Positions 9,601 to 20,487 of a stretch of 64,000 nt of DNA are shown here, in pieces. The position numbers and the translations under genes were made by a program. The notes under the pieces are model-generated. The model saw only the letters and a list, made by a program, of their open reading frames with translations. It searched no databases and was not told the DNA's origin. Location: contig NZ_AFPK01000036.1 of NCBI RefSeq assembly GCF_000220525.1, positions 1-64,000 on the forward strand. Reading direction: 5' to 3'. How positions within the stretch are numbered: the first letter of the stretch is position 1; each line of letters starts with the position of its first letter. The stretch is from Ochrovirga pacifica (lineage in GTDB: Bacteria > Bacteroidota > Bacteroidia > Flavobacteriales > Flavobacteriaceae).

Positions 9601-10585
9601 CACGTTCTTTTTTTTGAAATCTAAAAAAAGTCCCTTTGTTAGATAGTACCCACATTTCATCTTTCGTGCTACTTTTAAATACACCGTGTAAAAAATATTC
9701 TTTTTGAAACCAATAGTCTAATGAAATACGCTCTTCTTGATTTGGAAAATCAGAATAAATTGAAACGTATTTCCAATTAACAGCCCAAGTATTTCCTGAA
9801 GTATCATGGTCTATATTTAGCTTAACGAAGCTATGCTGCTGATGGTCTAGAATTTTCCAAGAAGGGGATTTTTTTAATCTAGGGATTTTGTTGATGATAA
9901 AAAAAGAATGATCTGTTTTATTTTTTGCATCAATCCATCGGTGGATTTTACGGGTTTTATAATTTAATAAATTTAGGCCTCTCCAGGTTCCAATTAATAG
10001 TTTTCCAGGCTCTAACTCTTGTAGCTCAAGCACATTGTTGTGACTAAGGCTTTGCGGATTTTGTGGTTGATGTTTAAAGGAATAAAAGCTTTTATTTTTT
10101 CTATCCATCAAATTAAGCCCCCCACCATCAGTACCGATAAAAAACTGACCGTCCGAGGTTTCATAAATTACCTTTATTTCATTAAAACTTAAACTTTTAG
10201 GATTGTCATCGTTGTGAACAAAACGCTCAAAGCAATCGCATTCCCTAATGTATTTTAGTAAGCCCCCCCCATAGGTACCAATCCACAAATCGCCCTTTGT
10301 ATCTTCAAACAAACATGAAATGTGATTGTCTGTAATACTGGTAGGATCTAGTTCATTTTTTAGATAGTTTTTAAAACTTCCACCGTCGTATCGCCAAAGC
10401 CCATTGGTTGTGGCAATCCAAACAAAACCATATTGGTCTTGTAGCAAATCACCAGCATATGTATCTATGGGCAATTGGTATTGGGTAATTTTGTAATTTT
10501 TGGTAAAAACTTGCGAAAATCCATCAGCACAAAACAAAAAAAGACAAACTAAAAAGAGAAGATGTTTTTTCATTTTTATAGACAT
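6674..10585 (-). CDS. Hybrid two-component system regulator (HTCS), intact
   Basis: This 1303-residue protein joins sensor, kinase, receiver and DNA-binding parts in one chain. It has a signal peptide (residues 1-25), two sets of Reg_prop propeller blades (about 45-630; for example DLWIGTYGGG and NIWLGTTGDG), a Y_Y_Y domain (about 690-750) and a membrane helix (about 756-778). The HisKA domain has NISHELRTPL with His814. The ATPase carries an N-box (Asn925/Asn929) and IDNGKG with Asp968. The receiver has acidic ED1065, phospho-acceptor Asp1107 and Lys1159. An AraC-type HTH spans about 1205-1300. All catalytic residues are present. HTCS proteins sense a periplasmic ligand and activate neighbouring catabolic genes, here probably the operon starting at 6520. 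An alternative start at 10573 (MKKHLLF) is equally plausible. Confidence 0.96.
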   Translation of the reverse strand: MSIKMKKHLLFLVCLFLFCADGFSQVFTKNYKITQYQLPIDTYAGDLLQDQYGFVWIATTNGLWRYDGGSFKNYLKNELDPTSITDNHISCLFEDTKGDLWIGTYGGGLLKYIRECDCFERFVHNDDNPKSLSFNEIKVIYETSDGQFFIGTDGGGLNLMDRKNKSFYSFKHQPQNPQSLSHNNVLELQELEPGKLLIGTWRGLNLLNYKTRKIHRWIDAKNKTDHSFFIINKIPRLKKSPSWKILDHQQHSFVKLNIDHDTSGNTWAVNWKYVSIYSDFPNQEERISLDYWFQKEYFLHGVFKSSTKDEMWVLSNKGTFFRFQKKERVFDRYLSNQKPNNLLQTQRFIWMNCANEVILFDKQKHTEVKRFKTPYKDLQISNTPQSDRVSAVDTKFFYRYQENGTLIEKQERKKSNHTRSFLHTTTNQLWMGEILGVQQYQAVPFKQQHYFQCNWDDPDGVGYFHRCVDVFEDSRGNIWLGTTGDGLKKYQAKTQKFKHFRHKIGDVHTISNNFVDIIYEDLNAHLWVGTQSGLSKISLENEQVLPFEIEALKDKIIQAIQQDQEGNFWVGTTNGLVKFNEKTQEVRVLNTEDGLLSNRMTGGSLLLDDGSLVFGTDKGLMRFDPKKIKASNKKPHVYLSKLWVNNFLVKPNPTNKYIQKNIEVAETLHLDYTDSKFEIAFQAIHFSNNKRCKYAYKLEGYDDKWTYTHALNSKATYTNIPPGKYTFLVKASNEDQVWNNQEKSLMIIVAPPFWDLWWVRTAGFITLIVLIFGIFRWFIHREKAKSKFELEKERLKQFDEISQMKLRFFTNISHELRTPLTLITAPLHKFSDKGIIPNTKVLKMMYRNSIRLLELINQILDFRKFENKQQVNITEVKSLELFQNIYDAYVYWAKEKHIQLQKDIEKMPTSSLYLDVDVVQKITSNLISNAVKYTPDYGKVMLRVSFQASSEPLETTSQNYNLIIEVIDNGKGIDKEYQQKIFERYFQLDKDSAALNSSGIGLSLCADLVALHKGTIALQSEPNKGAHFTVILPLHKPKNQETTSLAITDELLETNNKELLLLVEDNEDIRAYLENELNQTYTVITAKDGKEGLTKAVVHIPDLIISDIMMPMVDGIQLTQQLKANELTSHIPVIFLTAKTGVENKLAGLHSGGHDYIQKPFHISEVQLKIKNILKTRRELIQKKQQTTVQESQDQKQDQFLISLNECLHKHLENTSFGVESLCLEMGISRSQLYRKLQSLTGKSIIEYMNFYKLSAAMEMLKKGNTSVKNVAFSVGFDDSRYFSRVFKNHFGHAPSYYLKKNN

Positions 10586-10638
10586 GGTGATGGAACGTAA
10601 ATATAGTTGAAAAATTACATTCTCAAAACCAGTCTAAA

Positions 10639-11166
10639 TTACTCTTTTATCTTTTCGGAAATCACTACTTTTTGGTAAGCATTACGCGGACTATTTCTAA
10701 AATATACCTGACCACAATACACATAACCTCTCTTTTTAAATATAGACAGCATAGGAAAATTGTCATGATTGGTATCGGCTTTTATGCTGTCTACTTGTAG
10801 TTCTTTGGCAAAAGCCTCTATCAACTCCATCATTTTTTTTGCGTAACCTTTTCCAAGATGATTTTTAGCAATGGCTACTCTATGAAACACCAAATAATCA
10901 CCTCCGGTTAGCCAATCACCTCCTATCAAATTGTCGTATTCAGGCTCTCCGTTTACTAGCAAAGACACATAGCCCACAATTTCATCTTGTGCTATTAAAA
11001 CATAGGCAGCCTTCTTTTTAATATCACTAGCAATTACATCAAGATTTGGGTAACCATCTTGCCACTGAGAGCTGCCTTCACTTTTACGTTTGGCTATGGC
11101 TTCTTGCAAAATTTCCCAAATAACAGGTACATCCTGTTCTGTAGCTTGTTTTAAATATTCTTTCAT
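10639..11166 (-). CDS. GNAT family N-acetyltransferase
   Basis: This 175-residue protein has the single GNAT domain that moves an acetyl group from acetyl-CoA to an amine. The N-terminal segment has the usual EIL..A.......S.QW pattern. The acetyl-CoA binding motif A is visible in the HRVAIAKNHLGKGYAKKMM segment (Q/RxxGxG/A type), followed by IKADTNHDNFPMLSIFKKRGYVYCG, typical of the C-terminal half. The substrate cannot be predicted. It stands alone: the HTCS gene follows downstream and the sdh terminator lies just upstream, so it needs its own promoter. Confidence 0.85.
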   Translation of the reverse strand: MKEYLKQATEQDVPVIWEILQEAIAKRKSEGSSQWQDGYPNLDVIASDIKKKAAYVLIAQDEIVGYVSLLVNGEPEYDNLIGGDWLTGGDYLVFHRVAIAKNHLGKGYAKKMMELIEAFAKELQVDSIKADTNHDNFPMLSIFKKRGYVYCGQVYFRNSPRNAYQKVVISEKIKE

Positions 11167-11217
11167 TTAATTTTTTTTCAATTTTCTATAGCAAATTTTA
11201 TTCTAGTTCTATTTAAA

Positions 11218-11247
11218 AAACCCTTTCCAAGTTAAAGGAAAGGGTTT
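11218..11247 (-). terminator. Rho-independent terminator of the sdhCAB operon
   Basis: On the minus strand AAACCCTTTCC, an 8-nt loop and GGAAAGGGTTT form an 11-bp perfect stem. The run of T continues past the stem (TTTTTT). It lies about 30 bp beyond the sdhB stop codon. Confidence 0.85.
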
Positions 11248-11275
11248 ACTTTAATGTTATATTACTGTTACTTTC

Positions 11276-12022
11276 TTAAATATTTGCTTTTAAGAATTCA
11301 CGGTTCATACGTGCAATATTGTCTAAAGAAATTCCTTTTGGACATTCAACCTCACAAGCTCCTGTGTTGGTACAATTCCCAAAGCCTTCTAAATCCATCT
11401 GAGCCACCATATTTTTAACACGGTCTGCGGCCTCTACTTGCCCTTGTGGTAACAATGCATACTGAGATACTTTTGCACCTACAAACAACATAGCTGATGA
11501 GTTTTTACAGGTAGCCACACAAGCTCCACATCCTATACAAGTTGCAGCATCCATTGCCTCGTCTGCTGCATGTTTAGAGATTGGTATAGCATTGGCATCT
11601 TGAGTATTCCCTGAAGTATTTACAGAAATAAATCCTCCTGCATGTTGAATTCTATCAAAAGAAGAACGATCTACTACTAAATCTTTAATTACAGGGAACG
11701 CTTTGGCACGGAAAGGCTCTATGTAAATAGTATCTCCGTCCTTAAACTTACGCATGTGTAACTGACAGGTAGTAATTCCTCTGTCTGGTCCGTGGGCTTC
11801 TCCGTTTATGTACAAAGAACACATTCCGCAGATTCCTTCACGACAATCGTGATCGAAAGCTACAGGCTCGCCTCCTTCGCTTATAATTTGTTCATTTAAT
11901 ACGTCTAACATTTCTAAGAAAGACATATCTGGTGACACATCACTAATACTGTAGTCTACCATTTTACCTTCATCGTTGGCTCCGTTTTGTCGCCAGATTT
12001 TTAGTTTTAAATTCATATTCAT
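11276..12022 (-). CDS. sdhB: Succinate dehydrogenase / fumarate reductase iron-sulfur subunit
   Basis: This 248-residue subunit carries electrons from the flavoprotein to the membrane quinone site. A [2Fe-2S] cluster motif is seen at CREGICGMC with a later Cys in [18 protein letters not shown] and [14 protein letters not shown] provide the ligands of the [4Fe-4S] and [3Fe-4S] clusters. The length and the closing NREFLKAN segment match Bacteroidota SdhB. It is the last gene of sdhC-sdhA-sdhB, 8 bp after sdhA, and is followed by a strong terminator. It acts on the cytoplasmic face of the inner membrane in the TCA cycle and respiration. Confidence 0.97.
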   Translation of the reverse strand: MNMNLKLKIWRQNGANDEGKMVDYSISDVSPDMSFLEMLDVLNEQIISEGGEPVAFDHDCREGICGMCSLYINGEAHGPDRGITTCQLHMRKFKDGDTIYIEPFRAKAFPVIKDLVVDRSSFDRIQHAGGFISVNTSGNTQDANAIPISKHAADEAMDAATCIGCGACVATCKNSSAMLFVGAKVSQYALLPQGQVEAADRVKNMVAQMDLEGFGNCTNTGACEVECPKGISLDNIARMNREFLKANI

Positions 12023-12030
12023 GGCCTTTC

Positions 12031-14043
12031 TTATTTGTATGATCTCGTTTTTAGCTCGATATCGTTAAACTCTAATTGTTCTTTGTGCAACACTGCATCA
12101 GCAGGTTCTCCTTTGTATTCCCAAGCCGAAACAAAAGCAAAGTTTTCATCGTCACGTTTTGCTTCTCCTTTTTGTGGTCCTTCGGTTTCGGCAGATTCTT
12201 CACGGAAATGTCCTCCACAAGATTCTTCTCTTACCAAAGCATCTTTAGCAAATAATTCTCCTAACTCTAAGAAATCGGCCACACGCCCTGCTTTTGCTAA
12301 TTCTTCGTTATAAGTATCTGCAGCTCCAGGAACTTTTACATCCTTCCAGAACTCTTCACGTAGCTCTTTAATTTCGGCCATAGCCTCTTTTAAACCTTGT
12401 TCGTTACGAGCCATTCCTACTTTGTTCCACATAATTTTTCCTAAACGTTTGTGGAAGTGGTCTACAGATTTTGACCCTTTATTGTTAACAAAGAAATCTA
12501 ATTTTTCTTTTACCTCTTTCTCTGCTTGATCAAATTCAGGAGTATCTGTTGAAATTTTACCTGTTCTAATATCATCAGATAAATAATCACCTATTGTATA
12601 TGGTAACACAAAATATCCATCAGCCAAACCTTGCATTAAAGCAGAAGCTCCTAAACGGTTCGCTCCGTGATCAGAGAAGTTAGCCTCTCCAATACAGTAA
12701 CATCCAGGAATGGTGGTCATTAAATTGTAATCAACCCAAACACCTCCCATAGTGTAGTGTACTGCAGGATAAATCATCATTGGAGTATTGTATGGATCTT
12801 CATCAACAATCTTATCATACATTTGGAATAAGTTACCGTACTTTGCTTTTACGATTTCTTTTCCTAGTTTATCTACTAAAGCAGCATCCTCAGTATTTAA
12901 ACCTTTTACCAATGCTTGCTCTTTTCCGTAACGTTCAATAGCAGCAGCAAAGTCTAAGTATACTGCTTCTCCTGTTGCGTTTACTCCAAATCCGGCATCA
13001 CAACGTTCTTTAGCTGCACGCGATGCAACATCACGTGGTACCAAGTTACCAAATGCAGGGTATCTTCTTTCTAAGTAATAATCTCTTTCTTCTTCTGATA
13101 AATCAGTAGGTTTCTTTTTTCCTTCTCTAATCGCTTGCGCATCTTCTAACTTAGCAGGCACCCAAATACGTCCATCGTTACGTAAAGATTCTGACATCAA
13201 TGTTAATTTAGATTGATGATCTCCCGAAACGGGAATACATGTTGGGTGAATTTGTGTATAACAAGGGTTTGCAAAGTATGCTCCCTTTTTATGAATTTTC
13301 CAAGCTGCAGACACGTTAGATCCCATAGCGTTGGTAGATAAGAAGAATACATTACCATACCCCCCCGAAGCAATTACAACTGCGTGTGCAGAATGCCTTT
13401 CTATTTCTCCGGTAACCAAGTTACGTGTTATAATTCCTCTTGCTTTTCCATCTACCAGTACTACATCCATCATTTCATGGCGGTTGTACATTTGAATTTT
13501 TCCACGACCAATTTGACGGTTCATTGCAGAATAAGCTCCTAACAACAATTGTTGTCCTGTTTGTCCTTTTGCGTAAAAAGTACGAGATACTAATACTCCT
13601 CCAAAAGAACGGTTATCTAACAATCCTCCATAATCACGAGCAAAAGGAACCCCTTGTGCAACACACTGGTCAATAATATTTGCAGAAACCTCAGCCAAAC
13701 GGTAAACGTTTGCTTCACGAGCACGGTAATCTCCTCCTTTTACAGTATCGTAAAACAATCTGTAAGTAGAATCACCATCTCCTTGGTAGTTTTTAGCAGC
13801 GTTAATACCTCCTTGAGCAGCAATAGAGTGTGCTCTACGAGGTGAGTCTTGATAAGCAAATGCTTTTACGTTATATCCTAACTCAGCCAAAGTTGCAGCA
13901 GCAGAACCACCTGCCAAACCTGTACCCACAACAATAATATCTATATTACGTTTATTTGCAGGGTTTACTAAGTTGATGTGATTTTTATAATTAGTCCATT
14001 TCTCAGCGATAGGACCTTGTGGTACTTTAGAATCTAATGCCAT
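12031..14043 (-). CDS. sdhA: Succinate dehydrogenase / fumarate reductase flavoprotein subunit
   Basis: This 670-residue catalytic subunit oxidises succinate to fumarate using covalently bound FAD. The dinucleotide fold begins [19 protein letters not shown], and the FAD-attachment region [12 protein letters not shown] follows. Active-site segments are HPTCIP, a [10 protein letters not shown] segment and [12 protein letters not shown], and the FAD-binding [18 protein letters not shown] stretch is present. The longer length relative to proteobacterial SdhA is normal for the Bacteroidota/epsilon type. It lies between sdhC (12 bp upstream) and sdhB (8 bp downstream). Confidence 0.98.
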   Translation of the reverse strand: MALDSKVPQGPIAEKWTNYKNHINLVNPANKRNIDIIVVGTGLAGGSAAATLAELGYNVKAFAYQDSPRRAHSIAAQGGINAAKNYQGDGDSTYRLFYDTVKGGDYRAREANVYRLAEVSANIIDQCVAQGVPFARDYGGLLDNRSFGGVLVSRTFYAKGQTGQQLLLGAYSAMNRQIGRGKIQMYNRHEMMDVVLVDGKARGIITRNLVTGEIERHSAHAVVIASGGYGNVFFLSTNAMGSNVSAAWKIHKKGAYFANPCYTQIHPTCIPVSGDHQSKLTLMSESLRNDGRIWVPAKLEDAQAIREGKKKPTDLSEEERDYYLERRYPAFGNLVPRDVASRAAKERCDAGFGVNATGEAVYLDFAAAIERYGKEQALVKGLNTEDAALVDKLGKEIVKAKYGNLFQMYDKIVDEDPYNTPMMIYPAVHYTMGGVWVDYNLMTTIPGCYCIGEANFSDHGANRLGASALMQGLADGYFVLPYTIGDYLSDDIRTGKISTDTPEFDQAEKEVKEKLDFFVNNKGSKSVDHFHKRLGKIMWNKVGMARNEQGLKEAMAEIKELREEFWKDVKVPGAADTYNEELAKAGRVADFLELGELFAKDALVREESCGGHFREESAETEGPQKGEAKRDDENFAFVSAWEYKGEPADAVLHKEQLEFNDIELKTRSYK

Positions 14044-14055
14044 AGTTATAATGTA

Positions 14056-14715
14056 TTAGTGTTGATTGAAATGGTGGAACAAAGCAATAACGATAAACCC
14101 AACAGGAATACCAATTGCATAAATTTTTGATACGGTCTCTAATTTAGCAGCACGCTTGGCACTCATTCCGCTTGATTGAAATGCAGATTTAAACCCATGC
14201 AACAAGTGCAATGCTAAAAAAGCAAAAGAAGCTACATAAGCACCTGTTCTTATTGGTGAATGGAATTTATGAACCAATTCTTCATAGTATCTGTTTGGAC
14301 TTTCAGGTAAAAAATCGATGTATTTGTATTTCATCTCAGGAATCCAAAAATCAATAAAGTGCAACACTATAAAAGCCAAAATTACCAATCCAGAATAAAT
14401 CATGTTTCTACTTACCCAAGTAGAGTTGGCAGCACCGTTATTTTTTACATACTTAACGCTTGCTTTTTTGTTACGTGCTTCTAAAATAAACCCCATTACA
14501 AAGTGAAAAACTACCCCAAATATTAATACAGGTTGCAAAACAAATTGTACTGCTGGGTTGGTACCCATAAAGTGCGATAGTTCATTAAACGTTTCGGGAC
14601 TAAAAATAGAAGTAATGTTTATTACAAAATGTTGTAACAAGAAAAACATTAAAAAGAAAGCAGAAGCAGCCATAGCTACTTTTCTTCCTATCGAAGAAGA
14701 TAAAACTCCACTCAT
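14056..14715 (-). CDS. sdhC: Succinate dehydrogenase cytochrome b subunit (five-helix type)
   Basis: This 219-residue membrane anchor of succinate dehydrogenase binds haem b and quinone. About five transmembrane helices are visible, with conserved His residues in LLQHFVIN, FHFVMGF, VLHFIDFW and ALHLLHGFKSAFQSSG that are candidates for haem ligation. This is the single-subunit, dihaem-type anchor used by Bacteroidota, so no sdhD is expected. It is the first gene of the operon. A -7 box (14750-14757) lies 35 bp upstream. Confidence 0.95.
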   Translation of the reverse strand: MSGVLSSSIGRKVAMAASAFFLMFFLLQHFVINITSIFSPETFNELSHFMGTNPAVQFVLQPVLIFGVVFHFVMGFILEARNKKASVKYVKNNGAANSTWVSRNMIYSGLVILAFIVLHFIDFWIPEMKYKYIDFLPESPNRYYEELVHKFHSPIRTGAYVASFAFLALHLLHGFKSAFQSSGMSAKRAAKLETVSKIYAIGIPVGFIVIALFHHFNQH

Positions 14716-15138
14716 TTGTTTAAAAATTGATTTAGTTAATAACCGAAAACAAATTTAAGTGATTTGGGGAATTATCTTATGATTTTAGTCATTTTGAACC
14801 GCTATTTAGAAAGATTAAAAGGTAAAATTTAAAGATTTATCAAATCTGTATGATTGATTGAAAAATTAAACAAGTAAAATTCACAAATCAATAAAATTAT
14901 GAATCCTCTTTTCATACTTTTTAAAATTTTATATAGCCAATGGTATTTTATCACAACAATCTAAAAAGCAAAAGCTTACCCTAGCTCTTGCAGTTTAAAT
15001 ATTTTGTCAATTTGGTAAATCAGATAAAATTTTAACAAATTGTATAGTTTTCAGTCTTTTATAAAAATAGAAACATGGTTTTTTGCCATCTTTGCAGTCT
15101 GAAAATAAAAAAACTAGAGACTAATAAAATATTAAAGT
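14716..15138. other. Divergent intergenic region between sdhC and asd
   Basis: A 423-bp AT-rich stretch without a convincing gene; the longest plus-strand frame from the ATG at 14899 is only about 21 codons. It must hold the promoters of sdhC (leftward) and asd (rightward). A good -7 match for sdhC is at 14750-14757. For asd only a one-mismatch box, CATCTTTG at 15087-15094, was found. No strong hairpin was seen. Confidence 0.6.
14750..14757 (-). promoter_or_regulatory. Predicted -7 box of the sdhCAB promoter
   Basis: Minus strand TAAATTTG matches TAnnTTTG exactly, 35 bp upstream of the sdhC ATG. No clear TTG at the -33 position. Confidence 0.4.
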
Positions 15139-16137
15139 ATGAAAGTAGCAGTTGTAGGAGCTACCGGAATGGTAGGAACCGTAATGTTAAGAGTATTGGC
15201 TGAAAGAAATTTCCCAGTTACAGAATTAATCCCAGTAGCATCGGAAAGATCTGCAGGAAAAAAAATTGAATATCAAGGTAAAGAATACACAATTGTAACT
15301 TTAGAGGATGCTGTTAAATTAGCTCCAGATGTAGCCTTATTTTCTGCAGGGGGTGATACTTCTTTGGCATGGGCTCCTAAATTTGCAGAAGTAGGAACTA
15401 CAGTAGTAGACAACTCTTCGGCATGGAGAATGGATCCTACTAAAAAATTAGTAGTACCAGAAATTAATGGTGATGTTTTAACTACCGAGGACAAAATTAT
15501 TGCCAATCCTAACTGTTCTACGATTCAATTAGTAATGGCTTTGGCTCCTTTACATAAAAAATACAAAATGAAACGTTTAATTGTTTCTACCTACCAATCT
15601 GTTTCGGGTACAGGTGTAGCTGCGGTAAGACAGTTAGAAAACGAACAAAACGGAATTTTAGACGGAGAAATGGCTTACAACTACCAAATTAACCGTAACG
15701 CAATTCCTCACTGTGATGTATTTATGGAAAACGGATACACTAAAGAAGAAATGAAACTAGTAAAAGAACCAAAGAAAATCTTAGGTGACGATTCTTTTGC
15801 CGTAACAGCTACTGCAGTTCGTATTCCAACTGCTGGAGGACATTCAGAATCTGTAAATGTGGAGTTTGTAAACGATTTTGATTTGGCTGAAGTTAGAGCC
15901 ATTTTAGAAGCTACTCCTGGTGTAATTGTTCAAGATGATTTGGCTAATAACATCTATCCGATGCCCGCTTTAGCAAACGATAAAGACGAAGTATTTGTAG
16001 GACGTATTCGTAGAGACGAATCTTTACCAAACACTTTAAACATGTGGGTAGTTGCAGACAACTTAAGAAAAGGAGCTGCTACCAACACCGTTCAAATTGC
16101 GGAATACTTGGTAGAAAAAGGAATTTTAAAAGCATAA
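15139..16137 (+). CDS. asd: Aspartate-semialdehyde dehydrogenase
   Basis: This 332-residue enzyme reduces aspartyl phosphate to aspartate semialdehyde with NADPH, the branch point to lysine, threonine, methionine and diaminopimelate. The N-terminal nucleotide-binding motif is VAVVGATGMVG. The catalytic cysteine lies in NPNCSTIQ (near residue 125). The catalytic histidine lies in RIPTAGGHSE (near 234), and an arginine-containing FVGRIRRDES segment closes the active site. The length is normal for the family. It is transcribed alone on the plus strand and ends at a bidirectional terminator shared with katG. Confidence 0.97.
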   Translation: MKVAVVGATGMVGTVMLRVLAERNFPVTELIPVASERSAGKKIEYQGKEYTIVTLEDAVKLAPDVALFSAGGDTSLAWAPKFAEVGTTVVDNSSAWRMDPTKKLVVPEINGDVLTTEDKIIANPNCSTIQLVMALAPLHKKYKMKRLIVSTYQSVSGTGVAAVRQLENEQNGILDGEMAYNYQINRNAIPHCDVFMENGYTKEEMKLVKEPKKILGDDSFAVTATAVRIPTAGGHSESVNVEFVNDFDLAEVRAILEATPGVIVQDDLANNIYPMPALANDKDEVFVGRIRRDESLPNTLNMWVVADNLRKGAATNTVQIAEYLVEKGILKA

Positions 16138-16158
16138 CTCTTTTATTATTTTATACAA

Positions 16159-16193
16159 AAAAGAGGCTGTTCTAATGTAGAACAGCCTCTTTT
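16159..16193. terminator. Bidirectional terminator between asd and katG
   Basis: AAAAGAGGCTGTTCT, loop AATGT, then AGAACAGCCTCTTTT: a perfect 15-bp stem flanked by A-run and T-run, so it can work on either strand for the two converging genes. Confidence 0.88.
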
Positions 16194-16210
16194 AGTTTCA
16201 ATCGTTTTGA

Positions 16211-18385
<2,175 letters not shown>

Positions 18386-18621
18386 TTAAGATTATATTCT
18401 ATTATACTCCTTTCTAAAATTACAACGAATTTATATAGTTTAAAACTTTATAATTTAAAATCTTAATAACTTTTTATTATACCACTATATATATTGTTAG
18501 ATGCACACGTTTTAAAAATGATGGAAAGTGTAGTAAAACATAATGTTCTACCCTATAGAAAGCAAGACTAAAAAAGCTTTAATAAAAATAAATACCAAAA
18601 ACTTTTTTAGATTAAATAAGT

Positions 18622-19515
18622 TTAGTTTTTACGACAGGTTTCTTGGTAAAGAATTTGTTCTTTTGTTGGATTGTAGGCATTACCACTTACCACATAACTG
18701 TCTCCAAAATTTACCAACCGTAGCGTACAAAAATCTTCTAATAGATTGTTTTCTTTTATAGATAAAGAACCTACAGAAGTTAAATCTTTTAAGGAAGAAA
18801 TGGATTGTAAATTTCTATTCTGCTCAATAATCAATTTACTTACTACAGAGATTAAATAATTAAAACCGTTGAGTTCTGTTAATGCTTGGTTATCCTTTAT
18901 CGTTAGTGTGTTCCCTATTCTGGCTATGCTTTTAAAGCCATTTAACTGTACTAAATTTCTGTTATTGTTAACATCAACATGACTTATTATTTCCGACACT
19001 TGGTTAAGCCCATTAATTTCCACAAGGTTGGGATTGGAGTATATGTTTACAAAACCTGTAACACGATTTATTTTATCTAAATTATTGAAACGTTCTAGCC
19101 TACTGTTTTCGTAAATAGCAATATTGCCACCTAAATCTATAAGTTGATCTAAACCTGTAAGCGACTTAATTCCTTTATTTTGATAAATATTTAAATCGCC
19201 CCCAATACGAGTTACATTTTCTAACCCTTTTAAGTTTTCTAGTTCAACCTTATTGTTTCGTATTTCTAGTTTTCCATCAACATACGTTAGGTCTGCTAAG
19301 GGCATTAAATCTTCGCAATTAAAAATGTACAAATTGCCTTTAACACCAACAAAATGATGGTTGGCAAAATCTTCTAAAACTGCCTGAGATTCTATCTGAT
19401 AATCTCCTATAAATTCTTTTGACTTGAAATCCGTATCTAACGAGCAAGAAACTCCAAAAAAGCTACAAAAGGCAATCAAATAAAAGCTTGATAATCGTTG
19501 GAGTTTTGTTTTCAT
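18622..19515 (-). CDS. Leucine-rich-repeat lipoprotein (receptor L-domain type)
   Basis: This 297-residue protein has a lipoprotein signal ending at Cys24 or nearby (FFGVSCSLDTD), so it is probably outer-membrane anchored. From about residue 60 on, short repeats of about 22-24 residues follow the pattern LxxLxxVxxIGGxLxIxxN (for example LENVTRIGGDLNIYQN and LDQLIDLGGNIAIYEN), as in receptor L domains. A few Cys at the end (EDFCTL, QETCRK) may form a disulfide. Such proteins in marine flavobacteria probably bind ligands at the surface; no specific role is known. It begins 10 bp after the MTHFR-family gene and may be co-transcribed with it, although no functional link is evident. Confidence 0.75.
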   Translation of the reverse strand: MKTKLQRLSSFYLIAFCSFFGVSCSLDTDFKSKEFIGDYQIESQAVLEDFANHHFVGVKGNLYIFNCEDLMPLADLTYVDGKLEIRNNKVELENLKGLENVTRIGGDLNIYQNKGIKSLTGLDQLIDLGGNIAIYENSRLERFNNLDKINRVTGFVNIYSNPNLVEINGLNQVSEIISHVDVNNNRNLVQLNGFKSIARIGNTLTIKDNQALTELNGFNYLISVVSKLIIEQNRNLQSISSLKDLTSVGSLSIKENNLLEDFCTLRLVNFGDSYVVSGNAYNPTKEQILYQETCRKN

Positions 19516-19525
19516 AGAATTCGTA

Positions 19526-20449
19526 TTACATCATTTCCTTAACCGATTTTACTAAGGCTATAGAGGCTTCAATTTCTGCTTTACGAATAGCAACAGACTC
19601 TATATTAAAACCAATTGGCATGTCTTTTTCTTTGGCAAAAGCAATCAAATCGTTTGCAATAAATTTGCAAATATTAATCGATGTTGCTAAAATATCTTCA
19701 GAAACCTTAAGTTCGTTTTCTAGCCATCGTTGAATATCAATTCCCAACCATTTGGTAAATTCTAATGTTTTTAACGAACCTATAGGAGTGAGCGTAAAAA
19801 TAATTGGCAACGGTTCTAATTGATGTTCTTGCGTATAAAAATAATAATCAGACAATACATCTTTGGCATTGTCTAAATTGTAAACACATTGCGAAATAAA
19901 AAAGGAACATCCGCTTTGAGCTTTGTTTAAAATTCGTTGATGCTCATCGCCTTTGGCAAAATGCCTTTCGGGTATGGTAACCCCACCTAACAACATACTA
20001 GAGTTTGATGCTTTTTTTATGCGATATGCTTCTTGCAGTGTTAAATTTACTTGCTGCTCTCTAGAGGGAGCTCCAACAAATACTGTCACATCAAAGATGT
20101 CTTCGTTTTTAACCAACCAGTCTTTTAGGCTATTTTCTGTAAACTTACCTACGCTTTTGTAAATAATTTTGGGAACCTCTAAATCTTTTAAATAACTATT
20201 GGCATACGTATCTGGAGCCCAAGTAGACATAAAAGGAAAAGGTCTTGGATTGTTGTTTCTAGAGGTTTCATCCTGTATGTCGTACAACACCAAACCATCA
20301 ATATCTAAACTTTTAATTCTTTCTATTTGTCTGGCTGCAATTCCTTCAAGTTTTTCAGGATCGGTGGCTAGCTTAGGAGGAGTTAATCCGTAAAAAAGAT
20401 AACCTCCTTTTTTGGCTTTTATTTTGTGTTTTAACGTTTTAGAATTCAT
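19526..20449 (-). CDS. Methylenetetrahydrofolate reductase family protein
   Basis: This 307-residue protein belongs to the MetF-like TIM-barrel family of FAD enzymes. Segments typical of the fold are FYGLTPPKLATDPEKLEG, the VLYDIQDETSRNNNPRPFPF segment near strand 2, GGVTIPERHFAKGDEHQRI and CSFFISQCVYNLDNAKD, the last equivalent to the FFVTQ strand of MetF. The C-terminal GFNIESVAIRKAEI segment differs from classical MetF. It may be a true 5,10-methylene-THF reductase or a divergent paralogue; no metH or metE is nearby to settle this. Confidence 0.7.
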   Translation of the reverse strand: MNSKTLKHKIKAKKGGYLFYGLTPPKLATDPEKLEGIAARQIERIKSLDIDGLVLYDIQDETSRNNNPRPFPFMSTWAPDTYANSYLKDLEVPKIIYKSVGKFTENSLKDWLVKNEDIFDVTVFVGAPSREQQVNLTLQEAYRIKKASNSSMLLGGVTIPERHFAKGDEHQRILNKAQSGCSFFISQCVYNLDNAKDVLSDYYFYTQEHQLEPLPIIFTLTPIGSLKTLEFTKWLGIDIQRWLENELKVSEDILATSINICKFIANDLIAFAKEKDMPIGFNIESVAIRKAEIEASIALVKSVKEMM

Positions 20450-20487
20450 GTATATTTAGCACAAAATGTGACTTATTTTTTTATTGA

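Noticed and set aside
14899-14965. Short open frame in the sdhC-asd gap (MNPLFILFK...)
   Set aside because: It is only about 21 codons, and has no clear ribosome-binding site or conserved features.
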